A stretch of 26,911 bases of DNA from Collodictyon triciliatum (lineage: Eukaryota; CRuMs). A program made the translations under genes and the position numbers. The notes below the pieces were generated by a model. It was not told where the DNA came from. It saw only the letters and a list, made by a program, of their open reading frames with translations, and ran no database searches. The stretch spans positions 1-26,911 of the forward strand of contig JBHJMP010001001.1 of assembly GCA_043381765.1 (NCBI GenBank), written 5' to 3'. Shown here one piece after another: positions 13,740 to 26,790 of the stretch. Position 1 is the stretch's first letter. The number at the start of each line of letters is the position of its first letter.

Positions 13740-14991
13740 GTTATTATTATTATTTTTTGGCTGAAGAACAAAGTTGTGTGCTTACGTTACGTGGCAATAG
13801 GGTAAACGAGTAGCCGTGAAGAAAATCGGAGGAAATAAACCTGATGACCGATTTATCACATCTCTTTTATATGAAATTTCTATTCTAAAGTATGGCCCGT
13901 CTTTGCTTATTTTCAAACGAATTTACATATGGGGTGTACATTCCATGATGCTGTGCATAGCTCACGTTTCCATTTGTAATTGGGAAAAGGAGTACGTTTG
14001 ACAGCTTCTCCATTTTTCATGATATAACTATATAATCACCATAGGCGTTTAAGCCACCCAAATATTGTTGAGTTCATCGGAGCCAGCACAGACACATCCA
14101 ATCTCGCATTGGTCACTGAACTGGTAGAACCAGGAAATCTTCGACATTTACTTTACAACCACGCCATCATTATTGGACCCAGAGAAAAGTAAGAAAGACA
14201 GATAGGACATTAATATAGCTAAACACCAACAGAGGAGCATAAATTATCATGTATCAATACACTCAACCTAGGAGAAGAATTGTTGAGGGAATAATACACG
14301 GTATGAGCTATCTACATCTTCAGACGACGCCCATTCTCCATCGAGATTTGAAGTCGTCCAACATATTGGTACATCCTCCTCTTTTCTTTCTTTCTTTCAT
14401 ATTCCAAGGATATCACTCTTTAAACTATTTAATCTGCTAGAATACATGTTGAGACCTGTAAAATATGACAGATTTCTTGAAATTTTGTCATGCAGGTGAC
14501 TGAAGGGTTTGAAAGCAAAATATCTGACTTTGGATTCGCAAAAATCAAGGCTGACAATCGAAAAATGACAAAGGGAGACAGTATGTGGCATCAAGCCCCT
14601 GAAGTTTGTTTCTTGATTGCAGAATCACCCAAAACAAATTGCTCACAATAACCTCGTTCCAATCCAACATGTCCCTGTACACACTTTCACGCTTCTCTCT
14701 TCCCACGCCTCTTAGGTACTTGAAGGCCGGCACTTCAACGAAAAAGCAGATGTTTATAGCTTCGGCATTCTTTTGTGGGAGATAGAAACGCGCCAAGTCC
14801 CTCACCAGGGGGCAAACTCGCTCCTTCTCCAGCTGGAGATAACAAAAGGATTGCGACCAAAGATACACACAGGCATGAATCCGTGGGCCATCCGGACAAT
14901 GGAGCGCTGTTGGAATACAGACCCGGAGGTCCGACCATCATTTACAGATCTGTACGAGAGCCACTTGAGGCTGGAGGATGTAAGCGAATGA
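605..14991 (+). CDS. Kelch/CUB receptor with TKL kinase - pseudocyclase - TKL kinase tail
   Basis: A single-pass receptor-like protein of about 2,505 residues. Proposed exons: 605-668, 746-845, 1209-1335, 1403-1622, 1730-1891, 2079-2237, 2320-2493, 2602-2796, 2976-3058, 3192-3279, 3435-3761, 3902-4045, 4254-4409, 4500-4630, 4699-4846, 4957-5077, 5170-5291, 5393-5438, 5556-5741, 5919-6163, 6254-6296, 6432-6578, 6665-6850, 6973-7149, 7280-7438, 7543-7701, 7836-7957, 8039-8149, 8227-8338, 8402-8548, 8644-8799, 8902-9064, 9344-9534, 9611-9684, 9822-9837, 9916-10124, 10252-10361, 10474-10643, 10753-10820, 10945-10973, 11069-11402, 11539-11580, 11729-11875, 12035-12120, 12295-12412, 12561-12629, 12749-12823, 12932-13015, 13108-13194, 13373-13588, 13801-13889, 14045-14188, 14272-14368, 14496-14603, 14716-14991. 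Every junction keeps phase except 4630/4699. The ATG at 605 is the first after an in-frame stop at 593-595 and opens a Leu/Cys-rich signal peptide (about residues 1-18). Kelch and CUB-like domains lie outside the cell; two kinases and a cyclase-like domain lie inside. The ligand and pathway are unknown. Exact ends of some small exons may be off by a few bases. Confidence 0.88.
746..4409 (+). other. Ectodomain kelch array 1 (about 11 repeats)
   Basis: Covers about residues 22-666 of the receptor. Repeats are recognised by a hydrophobic run ending in a Gly-Gly pair (for example KLYLFGG, KLYILGG, IVIFGG, LLIFGG, FFILGG, IAMFGG, FYLIGG, LMIWGG, VFFFGG, LYLFGG). Some 15-25 residues later comes an aromatic/Asp strand (NFWEFD, DFWVFE, DLWIYY). 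A Trp opens most following units (LMWIK, HLWRE, RNWMK, NSWER, KKWVN, KKWNF, KTWVK). Kelch repeats fold as beta-propeller blades and usually mediate protein or ligand binding. Most exons here carry exactly one repeat and end in phase 1. One unit (exon 3435-3761) carries a longer insertion. Confidence 0.88.
4500..5077 (+). other. CUB-like domain 1
   Basis: Covers about residues 667-800, following kelch array 1. It starts with a Cys (VWCEK). It has a Gly-rich turn and aromatic strand before a Cys-x-Trp motif (FPGTQCSWAI), and later the strand pair SVLKFNAFEY ... QGFKLKLLC, which matches the end of CUB-type domains. CUB domains are extracellular beta-sandwiches. The same order recurs after the second kelch array (GSGKALYLENTNCTWIL), which supports the call. 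The junction between exons 4500-4630 and 4699-4846 breaks the reading phase with canonical splice sites, so the middle of this domain is uncertain. Confidence 0.6.
5170..5438 (+). other. Cys-rich EGF-like segment 1
   Basis: Covers about residues 800-856. Cysteines are spaced as C-x9-C-x-C in the first half, then C-x2-CP, with a PTGSH turn that resembles the small Cys-rich modules found after kelch or CUB domains in attractin-like receptors. The segment continues through the short exon 5393-5438 (ESCIYEN) and leads into the second kelch array. I cannot assign a specific family. Confidence 0.55.
5556..8799 (+). other. Ectodomain kelch array 2 (about 11 repeats)
   Basis: Covers about residues 856-1506. 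Gly-Gly blade motifs are AIFISGG, GIVIGG, IFIYGG, IIMFGG, LHIFGG, LVIVGG, FALFGG, LYVYGG, LWMWGG, IFVYGG, IFCGG and IISFGG; one unit contains two of them. Unit ends resemble NDVWTWD, NDLWQFD, NNIWSFD and EDTWIYN. As in array 1, most exons hold one repeat bounded by phase-1 introns (5741, 6296, 6578, 6850, 7149, 7438, 7701, 8338, 8548, 8799). The array repeats the kelch then CUB then Cys-rich order of the first half. Confidence 0.87.
8902..9837 (+). other. CUB-like domain 2 and juxtamembrane EGF-like segment
   Basis: Covers about residues 1506-1654. The CUB-like part starts with GFCSK, has the Cys-x-Trp motif in NTNCTWIL, and ends with a strand (GFRILFSAA) before a CEGCEG pair. The EGF-like part then shows CPKNS, VCRCDSGYYLDQDTCRK, a typical EGF end pattern, encoded by exons 9611-9684 and 9822-9837. 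The latter is only 16 bases. The intron 9065-9343 contains the TTTG repeat directly before the acceptor. Confidence 0.62.
9224..9338 (+). repeat. (GTTT)n microsatellite in receptor intron
   Basis: About 29 uninterrupted copies of a TTTG unit, preceded by degenerate CGTT copies at 9211-9223. It lies in the intron 9065-9343 and stops five bases before the exon, so it serves as the pyrimidine-rich tract of the 3' splice site. Open frames reading Phe-Val-Cys-Leu through it are artefacts. Confidence 0.95.
9916..10050 (+). other. Transmembrane helix and basic stop-transfer segment
   Basis: Around residues 1663-1684 a Gly/Ile/Val/Ala-rich hydrophobic stretch begins at MYGIIGGSVGGG and ends at LWYVF. 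It is followed at once by FRKRNN and a Lys-rich stretch. This is a classic type I single-pass anchor, which puts the kelch/CUB part outside and the kinases inside. Confidence 0.85.
10078..11402 (+). other. Protein kinase domain 1 (TKL-type), intact
   Basis: Covers about residues 1708-1960, over exons 9916-10124 through 11069-11402. It has the glycine loop GTGSFGEV, the ATP-anchoring Lys in VAIKVLK, the alpha-C Glu in FEREV, the catalytic loop HRDLKSLNIL, the metal motif SDFGL, the activation-segment end LAPE, then DVYSYGIIVWEI and a late Arg in EKRPTF. The sequence KLRHPNIVLYMG is typical of tyrosine-kinase-like Ser/Thr kinases. All catalytic residues are present, so it should be active. Exon 10945-10973 is only 29 bases; its donor GTGACC is fixed by phase, because it joins AG to C to make the Ser before DFG. 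Confidence 0.92.
11729..13194 (+). other. Degenerate class III nucleotide cyclase domain
   Basis: Covers about residues 1974-2196, in exons 11729-11875, 12035-12120, 12295-12412, 12561-12629, 12749-12823, 12932-13015 and 13108-13194. The pattern GEVLVISTHIFGSERLW matches the start of class III cyclases (usual FTDI-x-GST-x-LW). GYISQNDGEKFCIIF matches the KTxGDxF segment. GLRVQIAVEFGV matches the GLxVRxGxHxG segment. TRVNKLISICQGGQTLIT matches the VNxAARI...GGQ segment. Against those patterns, the first metal Asp is His, the second metal Asp is Glu, the base-contact Lys is Gln, and the transition-state Asn/Arg pair is Thr/Lys. The fold is probably kept and catalysis probably lost. Family assignment is by eye. 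Confidence 0.72.
12476..12555 (+). repeat. (AAT)n microsatellite in receptor intron
   Basis: About 26 copies of AAT in the intron 12413-12560, ending five bases before the exon. It lies inside the part of the gene that encodes the cyclase-like domain. The poly-Asn frame through it is not coding. Confidence 0.95.
13510..14991 (+). other. Protein kinase domain 2 (TKL-type), intact
   Basis: Covers about residues 2243-2505, after a Ser/Asp-rich linker in exon 13373-13588. Motifs: GSGSFGTV loop, VAVKK Lys, alpha-C Glu in YEISIL, HPNIVEFIG, catalytic loop HRDLKSSNIL, SDFGF, then WHQAPE, DVYSFGILLWEI, and a late Arg in EVRPSF. All catalytic residues are present. The protein ends shortly after the domain at the TGA at 14989-14991. 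The large TTA repeat lies in the intron 13589-13800, between the glycine loop and the VAVKK exon. Confidence 0.92.
13645..13755 (+). repeat. (TTA)n microsatellite in receptor intron
   Basis: About 36 copies of TTA with one T-to-G change near 13740, in the intron 13589-13800 of kinase domain 2. Poly-Leu, poly-Ile and poly-Tyr frames through it are artefacts. Confidence 0.95.
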
Positions 14992-15280
14992 TGCGATTCT
15001 CGAGGGGCGAAATCCTGTAGAAAATGATGGAAAAATTAATTAAAGAACGGTCTTGCTGTCCAGCTGATGTGATGAGGCATAGAGAAAAGTAAAATCGGAC
15101 TAGATGGCTGAATCATAGGATGATTAAACTACTTCGGTTATCTATTTCTATGGGAAATGAAGTGGTTATTCCTTCGTCGTAAGCTTGCGATTCAAAACAT
15201 GGTATAGGAGCAGAGCGCGTTGATGTGCATGGGAAATCTCATAGTTGCTTGTTTGTTTCTGTAGTTAACAGAGGACAGAA
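14992..15280. other. 3' flank of receptor kinase gene
   Basis: AT-rich sequence after the receptor stop codon, presumably 3' UTR and terminator. It has an AATTAAA-like motif near 15035 but no clear AATAAA signal. No further gene is seen on either strand up to the possible minus-strand ORF that ends at 15281. Confidence 0.4.
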
Positions 15281-15563
15281 TCACCCGGACTGAAATGATT
15301 GAGTATGAACAGAAACATATCGTGCTCGTTGCATGGTTCTCCCTTTTTTCCTCTGATGATATTTTCTGTGATTGCCCGCATCGCTAGGCTGGTTTCTTGA
15401 TACTGTCATCACGTTATGCTCTTTTTCAAAAGTAACAAGGGCGGTGCGCTTATCTTGCATTGCGCTTGGATGGCGGCCATGCTTTTGCAAGCGAGCGGCT
15501 GCATTCTTTTTCCCTTGCATCGCACCTTTCCTTTTCGCATTAGATTCAGTATTGCCCCCACCA
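15281..15563 (-). CDS. Possible small basic protein (3' exon), uncertain
   Basis: A minus-strand open frame of about 94 codons ends in TGA at 15283-15281. On the minus strand a long T tract and the acceptor-like sequence CTTTTAG precede it, with a possible exon start at 15563. The translation starts near SAFGGGN and is rich in Lys, Arg, Gln and Ala (KRKGAMQGKKNAAARLQ), like small basic nucleic-acid-associated proteins. Base composition is more GC-rich than the flanks. No convincing upstream first exon with an ATG and a GT donor was found between here and HID1, and the family is not recognised. It could be chance, a pseudogene fragment or 3' UTR sequence. Confidence 0.3.
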
Positions 15564-15599
15564 AAGGCTGACTAAAAGATAAAGAGAAAGAGAGCTAAA

Positions 15600-15600
<1 letters not shown>

Positions 15601-15636
<36 letters not shown>
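15601..15636. repeat. 36-base A tract
   Basis: Uninterrupted run of 36 A on the plus strand between the receptor gene and HID1. As a T run on the minus strand it would be the pyrimidine tract before the possible small minus-strand exon. No retrotransposon coding sequence is attached. Confidence 0.9.
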
Positions 15637-15639
<3 letters not shown>

Positions 15640-15737
15640 ATATGATATTAGTAATTAGCAAAATGATTTCTTGTTGTCTGCCTCGTGGAGTCATGTCACA
15701 TGACAGCTCGATAAATACAGATTCTTTTACGCATGCT

Positions 15738-15747
15738 TTATATAAAC
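15738..15747 (+). promoter_or_regulatory. TATA-like box upstream of HID1
   Basis: The near-palindromic sequence TTTATATAAA lies about 170 bases before the HID1 start codon, in otherwise gene-free DNA. Being nearly symmetric, it could direct transcription either way. This is assigned only by pattern and position. Confidence 0.3.
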
Positions 15748-15914
15748 CGACTAGGAGGGGTATACCAATCTTTCTATTGACAAACACCCAGAGAGACTCT
15801 CAATGCAGAGCCGAGCAGCCTCAGCTGCCGTATATTCATTTTAATATCCTGAAAGAAAAAAAAACACACAGCGCAGAAGACAACCTGCTTCACAAGACTT
15901 TGCACCTTCGTTTG

Positions 15915-20185
<4,271 letters not shown>

Positions 20186-20590
20186 TGTACCGATGCTGGT
20201 GATGTTGCCTGGAGCAGATTCTTTCCAGTACTTTTCTTTATAAAGTAAAAATTGCAGCATACAATACAATATGGACAGAAATAAAAACATACACGAATAT
20301 ATAAAACTCTCCTCTTGGATGGGGGTTTATCAGATTAGTATCAGGCTGAACCATGACGCTGTGCGAATCGGCAGGAAGAGGGTGGACCTTTTCAATCTGT
20401 GCGACATTTTAGTATTCAAGAGGAGGAGAATGCGTCTGCTTCATTTCACACCGTCCCTTCCTCCTTTTTGCTTCGCGTGTCATCGTCTCGCATAGTGGTT
20501 TCGTGTGAGTTGGTTGAGAAAAAAAAAGTGAGGGAGAGAGAGATTAAAAGTAGAAAGGAAAGGCGAAGAAAAAAAAAAAAGAAAGAGGCA
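20186..20590. other. Convergent intergenic region between HID1 and XRN genes
   Basis: About 405 bases between the stop codons of two convergent genes. It should hold both 3' UTRs and polyadenylation sites. It includes a purine-rich plus-strand stretch near 20519-20587, which is a pyrimidine tract on the minus strand just after the XRN stop. No further gene is supported; short open frames here have no coding features. Confidence 0.6.
20280..20285 (+). terminator. Candidate polyadenylation signal of HID1
   Basis: An AATAAA hexamer about 95 bases after the HID1 stop codon. Position and sequence fit a eukaryotic polyadenylation signal; no cleavage-site evidence is available. Confidence 0.4.
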
Positions 20591-23500
20591 TTAGCGTGAA
20601 CTCTTTGATGGGTAATACGGCTCCTTGTCTCTTGGACGCTTGTAATGCGCATTCGCATTGTGGCCATCGCCTAAAACAATTCACAAGCACTTAGCCACCA
20701 ACCATGCTTTAATTTGATTGCATACATGCCAAAGTACATCATCAGTAAAGGTATTCGAGCGAGAATGCGAAAAATAGGAAGATAGGGTTTGATAAACCGG
20801 AAAATGCAATGCTGGCGGGAAAAAATAAAACCTTGCGGATTCGAGTCGTAGGTCTGCTGCGGATAACTCGAAGGCGCTGAGTGGTAGCTCTGTTCCGGAC
20901 GAGTCGTTGTATTCCAGTGGTAGTCCTGATCAGCGAGTGGATTCAGAAGCGGAGCTCCACCGTAGCCTGGCGGAGAAATGTGTGCATTCAGGTGCGCAGG
21001 GGGCGCTTGGTAGCTCTGTCCCATGGGGTGATATCTCGGCGGAGCAGAAGCCGAACTCGAAGCACAAGCATAACCAGCGCTTGGATTGGGGACAGATGAT
21101 GACATGGGCGGTGCGGATGGGTTGAAGTGGAACGGCCTGTCAAACGCGGGAGTGGAGCTCTAAAAAGAAACCAGCGCATTTACAAGACATTAAAAAAAAA
21201 AATAAAGACATGAAACGGATGAAAGAAGAATAAAAAAAAAAAATATATAAAAGATGAAGTAGTACCTTTATACACAGATATATTGTTTGCTTTTGTTTCT
21301 TTGTGGTTACCTTTTCGACCGGCGACTCATGCCTGAAATCGCCTCCGGCGTTGTGACTGTAGGAGTTTTGGTGGTCTTGTCTCCTTGGCGGATACGAGCT
21401 GGAGCTCCGGTCGTACGGTGCTGGACGGCTCTGCGTGTATCCAGATCGATGCAGGTAGCCGGACTGTGAATGTGTGCTGTACGAATTGCGGCTGCTGCTA
21501 CGCATGTCGTGGCTCTGTGAATCGCCGAGGATTTGACAGGCGGTTCTGACGTCTCTCGTGCCTCTTCGCAGGTGTTCTTCGTCGTTGCCTGGTGGGTTGC
21601 ACGAGTTTCGGGTGTTTTAAAGTAAACAAAGGTCAAAACAAAGGTCAAAACAAAGGTCAAAACAAAGGAGAAAAGGAAAAGAGAAAGACTGACTATCCAG
21701 AGCAGGACCGGGAAGATTTGTGCCACTAAGAATAGCAGTCCGAAAAACGAAGCCCTCCGGGATGTTGGGAGCTACATATAAGATCGTCACAGCTCATTAA
21801 AAGTTGGATGAGAATAATGAGTGTGTCTATAATAGATGTATAACTAATTTCTTGGGTTTTTTTTAACGCTAAAAAACGATGTCAGATATTAGGACGTTAA
21901 TATATTATTATCTACACAAATCTGGGGAGAATAGAACACACTGGATGTTTTAAAAAAAAAAAAAAAAGAAGGCAAAAGTCCATTAAAGAAAGAGAAAGAG
22001 GGGGAATGCATATGCTTTTGTTTCATGGATGTGAATGTGGTTTAAAGTTAACCAACGAAAGACCACATACGATTGAAAATAGCTGAGTAGGTGCAATTCA
22101 CAAAGTCCGGCATTCCTAGAATGGTTGATTTCACCATAGAGCCGAACGTGCCTCCTTCTATGAGAAAAAAAATTGGCGATACGGTGATTTGGCTGAATAA
22201 GCAGCAGCATATGTTCGAGAGGCCAGAAAAGGGAGTTGTTTGGCTATGGCAGACATGAGCTAAATTATGACGCCATACTTCGATAACCCGACATGTAACC
22301 AAAAATCTCATTCCGAGGGTCTTTGATATCCACCCACCTGGTAACGTGAATTTATTGCATCTTTGATTAGAGCTTCACACAAGCCAAAACGGAAAATACA
22401 AAGCAGCTGAGGCTCGTTTAAATGGCTCATAGCCCATATATCAAATTAGTTTCTTACTCTATTTGCTCATCCTTCCAAGTTGGAAGAGTTTTTTTGTCAT
22501 CATAGAGACTTTTGACGAAGCCGGAAATCGGATGAGACTCATGCACGAAGAATAGATCCCAATTCCTTGTATTCCGTTCCTTTTCCTCTGGCGTTACACG
22601 GTGTTCAACACTAAACAATTTCGATGGGATAAGAAGAATGACATTAACTTTTCAAACTAAAATTCGGTGCTGTATTTGGTCTTAGCAGGCGGAAGGTAAT
22701 AACACCACCAAAAAAAAAAAAAATAATTGCGAATTGTATCATAATTTCAATTCTTTGATTCTATATTACTCTTTGATGGCATCAGAAAGTCTCTTTTGGT
22801 CGATGAATGGTAGAATCACAACAGCTTTCCAAGCCTTATCCTGACCGTTCATATCAGAGATAAAGGATTCTATGTTCCGGGAGAGAAAAATATGAATAAT
22901 ACAAAGATAGAATTCTATAATATGGCTCAAATCATGTGTTCTCTCTGTCATTTTTTATCGGCATAGTCGTTTCACGAATTATGCATACAAATGTATCTCT
23001 CCTCTCTGTTTGGCGTTCTTTTATTTATTTATTAAACCCTGCCGACTTTCGTATTTTAATAAAAATATATATATATAATAATTCTATATAGAAACTTACC
23101 GGGGTAAAAATCGATAATTGGCGAATTCGGATCTGTCATGAGCTTGCGGTAAGATTCAGGAAGTGCATGACCGCTAGTTTGGTTATATTGTGAATAAATG
23201 TGTTACAGCACGACACAACATAGAGACCAAGAAAAGAGAAAATTGAATTGCATATGACCCTAGTGGAATAAGTGGCTATTTTTTCTCTTCTATTGCTTTT
23301 TCAATAGAATTAAGCAAACTAGAGATAACCAATTTAAAAAAATAGTGTACCTCAACGCTGGAAGGACACCCAATAACTGCTCAAATGGCTTTCTTGGTCT
23401 GGATGGTGCAAACTCTGTGTTGACTTCATGGAGGTCGGCCAAGTCGCTAGCGAATGGGGCATAATAGAATGGATAGTACCAGTCCCACGATGGACAACCC

Positions 23501-26500
23501 TAATGCCAACCACGAGCTGTATTCAGACGTTTTGATGGCGAAGATATATAATACTATTCAGGGATAACCCAATTTCAAAGAATAAAATAGTCATGTCCGA
23601 TTTTGTGTTGGTAGTGTTACTTGGCTGTAATACTGCCACACCCAGCATAGTCCCAGAACATACTCATCACGAATTCTAGAATAGAGAAGTTTGATATTTC
23701 AATAATATTTTGACAAAGTCGGAGGAAGGAAGAATACAAAGGAGGCCATCAATGGAGCGGAATGATTATTCTGGATTTTTAAGCGTGGAGTCAAAGGCTA
23801 TTCAATCTAGAATTTCGAATCCCAACACACAAGGCACGAGTAATATATGTATCGCTTCGTTTTCTAGAAATCGACGACATTGTAATCCGTCAATCCGTAC
23901 TTTTTGAAAAAAGATATCGTTTGAGACTCGAGCGGAAATTTCTTCATGTAGTATCTTCGCTTCCATCCAGGTGTATCATAACATATTTCATCTACATTGA
24001 GAGGTGATGGGAAAATACACAAACGTTTAATTACATTTTTCCATAAAACAGGATGGAAACCAACAAATAGTACCTATTTCAGCGACTGGAGTGTCCTTTT
24101 TGCTTTGGGAGGGTCGACCTCTTCCAGATTTTTGTTGTGATTGCATCCTTTTTTGCCTTTGGCACTTGGCAGAGAGCAATATATCTGTGATAATTATTGA
24201 TTCATTTTAAAATATATATGTATTCGAAATATTTGCGCTTAAGTAGTGAAGAAAGTGAAAAAGTTTAACAGTAGGGCAGAGTAAGTGAGATGAAACGCAC
24301 CCTCTTTGGACCCAACCATGCGAATCAACATTTCAGCCCTGTTCAAGTTCAACTAAAACAAGAACCTTTGTGAGTTCCGATATTTTCATGCGAGACTGGC
24401 ACCTCCAAAGTTTATAATGTATATATAAATGGGGGCGGAAATACCACGCCCAATTAAAACTAACGTTTCCATCGCCAGTTATGTAACCACCCATCAGAAC
24501 CAGGTTTCTTCGATATGCCTCCATGAGCAGATCCAACGAGCCTGCAATTAAACCAAGTGATAAAGTTGCTTCCCAATATTCAAAGATGGTGTATCAGTCC
24601 CTATCAGTAAATTGCTTTTACCAGAGTTGATGTCCAGCGATGGAATGTGAGGCAAAAAGTCGTTTCCCACCAGAAAACAGATGAATACAAAATCATCCAG
24701 TACACGCTCGTCTTCTCTTTTAAATGGAAGCTACGAGGGCGTAAATTATAGGTGTATTAGTATGAAAAAAATGTATGCGCTATTGAAGATAACAATCAGA
24801 AAATATGCATGATGATTAAATCCTGATGTGCCGAGTGTACATATTAAAGGGGTATTTGATAAAACAAACATTGGCAACATAGAGGTCCATAATGAGATAT
24901 TCTCTCAGAATATCAACATGAGCATACTATATTAAAACATCACATCAAGGGAAATTTATGATTGGAGAGAGAATTTTATTGTTCAGTTTTTTTTTGCACA
25001 TGTATTGCGAATGGTTATTTAATGGCTCTAGTCGATCAGAAAATCGAGACAAACGTGTAGGGAAATAAGGGCGATGTGCTCTTCTGGGTCAAGTCCGTCT
25101 AATTCTGCCGCGCTTAGTGTTGATTTCTATGTAATATTTGTTAACTTGCTATTTATGCGCCACACATTCATTCAGATTCGGTAGACATACGTCTGGAATA
25201 TCGCGCAGAATTTTGAAATGGGGTTCATGGCTAACCAACGCAAGCATAATAAGATCCGCATCCTACAAACATGTTAATTGTGGCCATGAATGCACATTAC
25301 ATTCCAAATGATTACGTTAGGAGTTGGCTGTTGATATTATAGAGAGGAATCGATGTGATTATTTACCGAACCGTAAAGAACATGAACGGTGTTCGGGTCA
25401 TAACCATCCATCAATCTTTGGCGACGAATGTAGTCCATGACTAAAAGATTGATAAAACAGCGAATGTTAGATAACAAGACTGTAAATCTTTAAATTATGA
25501 ATTTTAAAAAAGGAAAAGGAAAAGGAAACATATTTGCATATCCATGGGATTCTTTCTTTTACTTTTATGCTCTCCTTCTCCAGGGACACCTCCATCGGAT
25601 ATGATAACTTTAAGCTAATTTTGAAATAATTTTTAGAAAAATGACCACTGATATAATGAGCCATTGTTTAATATATGTTGGGTTCTGACAAAATGAAAGA
25701 ATAGAGAATAAGTGTGGCAAATATGTTTATACATTCCTCCAGTATGGGTCCTCGGTTTGTTTTGTTTGTACGTAATATCTCAAGGCCTGCGACACGCTAT
25801 ATTTTGTTGCAAAAAAAATTAATGATTAAGAAATTTCTTTCTTTTATTTTTTGTTGTACCATAAATATCACTTGAGTAAGTGATGTCAACGCACAAATAA
25901 AGTTGCTAGAAGCATGAAGCATGAATTTAAACTCAAGGAACATACAATAATAGAAACTCAGTCCCAGGCGTGATGACGTTTCCATCAAATGCAACATCCA
26001 ACTCTTTATACTGCGAACGATACATAATAATTCACAAATTCCGAAAATAAATTGGCATGTATATGGATTGTAAGATGAAATACAGAAATGATATGGTATG
26101 GCATAATTTCATCCAACCGAATTTTATAAAACATACAGCAATGTTCTGTATTTCGCACTCCCTCTTTCGAAGCTGCTCCAATTCCAAGTTATCCTTTGAG
26201 TCTTGGGCAGCACGGAAACGGCGGCTTCTTTGTTGATTCATCTTTGCGCGAGGAGCAACCCCATCTGGGCATTGGAACAACCATGAGAGAGACTGATTAT
26301 CAATGGACAAGTACGTTTTCTTGGTATTATGATTGCAATTCTTGACGAGAGACCTCATATCAAATAAAATTGAGTATCAATATGGAAAGATATGTATCGT
26401 AAAATACTTGCCAATGGCAAAATACACCAGCTTTCGAGGTCGAGCATTGCTTATCAATCGATCTATAATTTGAAACATAGAGGCCATTCTCTCCGAATCA

Positions 26501-26765
26501 TTCTCTGGGATTTTCTACATGTTTTGAAATCAAGATAATGGCAACAGATGCAAGAAAATTGCCATCAAACTGGCAGTCCACAACAAAACTTTAAGAAATC
26601 ATGCAGTGAATACATTGGTGATGTAAAAAAAAAAAATGCCTGACTTGGTTTAAGAGCAACAAATCAAAACACAAACCCCGCTCTCTGGCTTGCAACAAGG
26701 GTGGATGATGCTGTTCATATCCAGGTAGCTAAAGTTGGATTGATAATTTAGAGGTGCGTTTTCGT
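20591..26765 (-). CDS. xrn2: 5'-3' exoribonuclease, XRN2/Rat1-like (lacks first exon)
   Basis: Exons in transcript order: 26765-26677, 26514-26412, 26264-26137, 26010-25946, 25796-25733, 25614-25563, 25440-25367, 25262-25191, 25126-25055, 24926-24870, 24730-24622, 24541-24465, 24352-24301, 24184-24074, 23991-23901, 23675-23621, 23499-23351, 23173-23100, 22869-22770, 22610-22458, 22425-22334, 22157-22071, 21771-21709, 21588-21311, 21159-20832, 20670-20591. All phases agree, giving about 890 residues; an N-terminal exon of a few dozen residues lies beyond the window. Catalytic motifs: [64 protein letters not shown]...[15 protein letters not shown] and [17 protein letters not shown], then [12 protein letters not shown]. 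The acidic metal ligands appear intact. The C-terminal tail (exons 21588 to 20591) is Ser/Tyr/Pro/Arg-rich and probably disordered. QQRSRRFRA and the moderate length favour nuclear XRN2/Rat1 (RNA decay, transcription termination) over XRN1. No CCHC zinc knuckle is seen after HEPHF. Intron 26411-26265 has a GC donor. Confidence 0.93.
21623..21669. repeat. 12-bp minisatellite in XRN intron
   Basis: Almost four copies of a 12-base unit AAAACAAAGGTC (plus strand), in the intron 21708-21589 of the exoribonuclease gene. On the minus strand this gives a false Phe-Val-Leu-Thr repeat frame. Confidence 0.9.
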
Positions 26766-26790
26766 CTAGAAAGTGATGAAGCTAGATAAT

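Noticed and set aside
13628-13771. Poly-Leu, poly-Ile and poly-Tyr frames
   Set aside because: Translation of the TTA repeat in an intron of kinase domain 2, seen in all frames and both strands.
21307-21726. Minus-strand frame with hydrophobic N terminus and FVLT repeats
   Set aside because: It reads the XRN intron minisatellite and then the tail exon in a wrong frame. The spliced frame joins 21709 to 21588 in phase.
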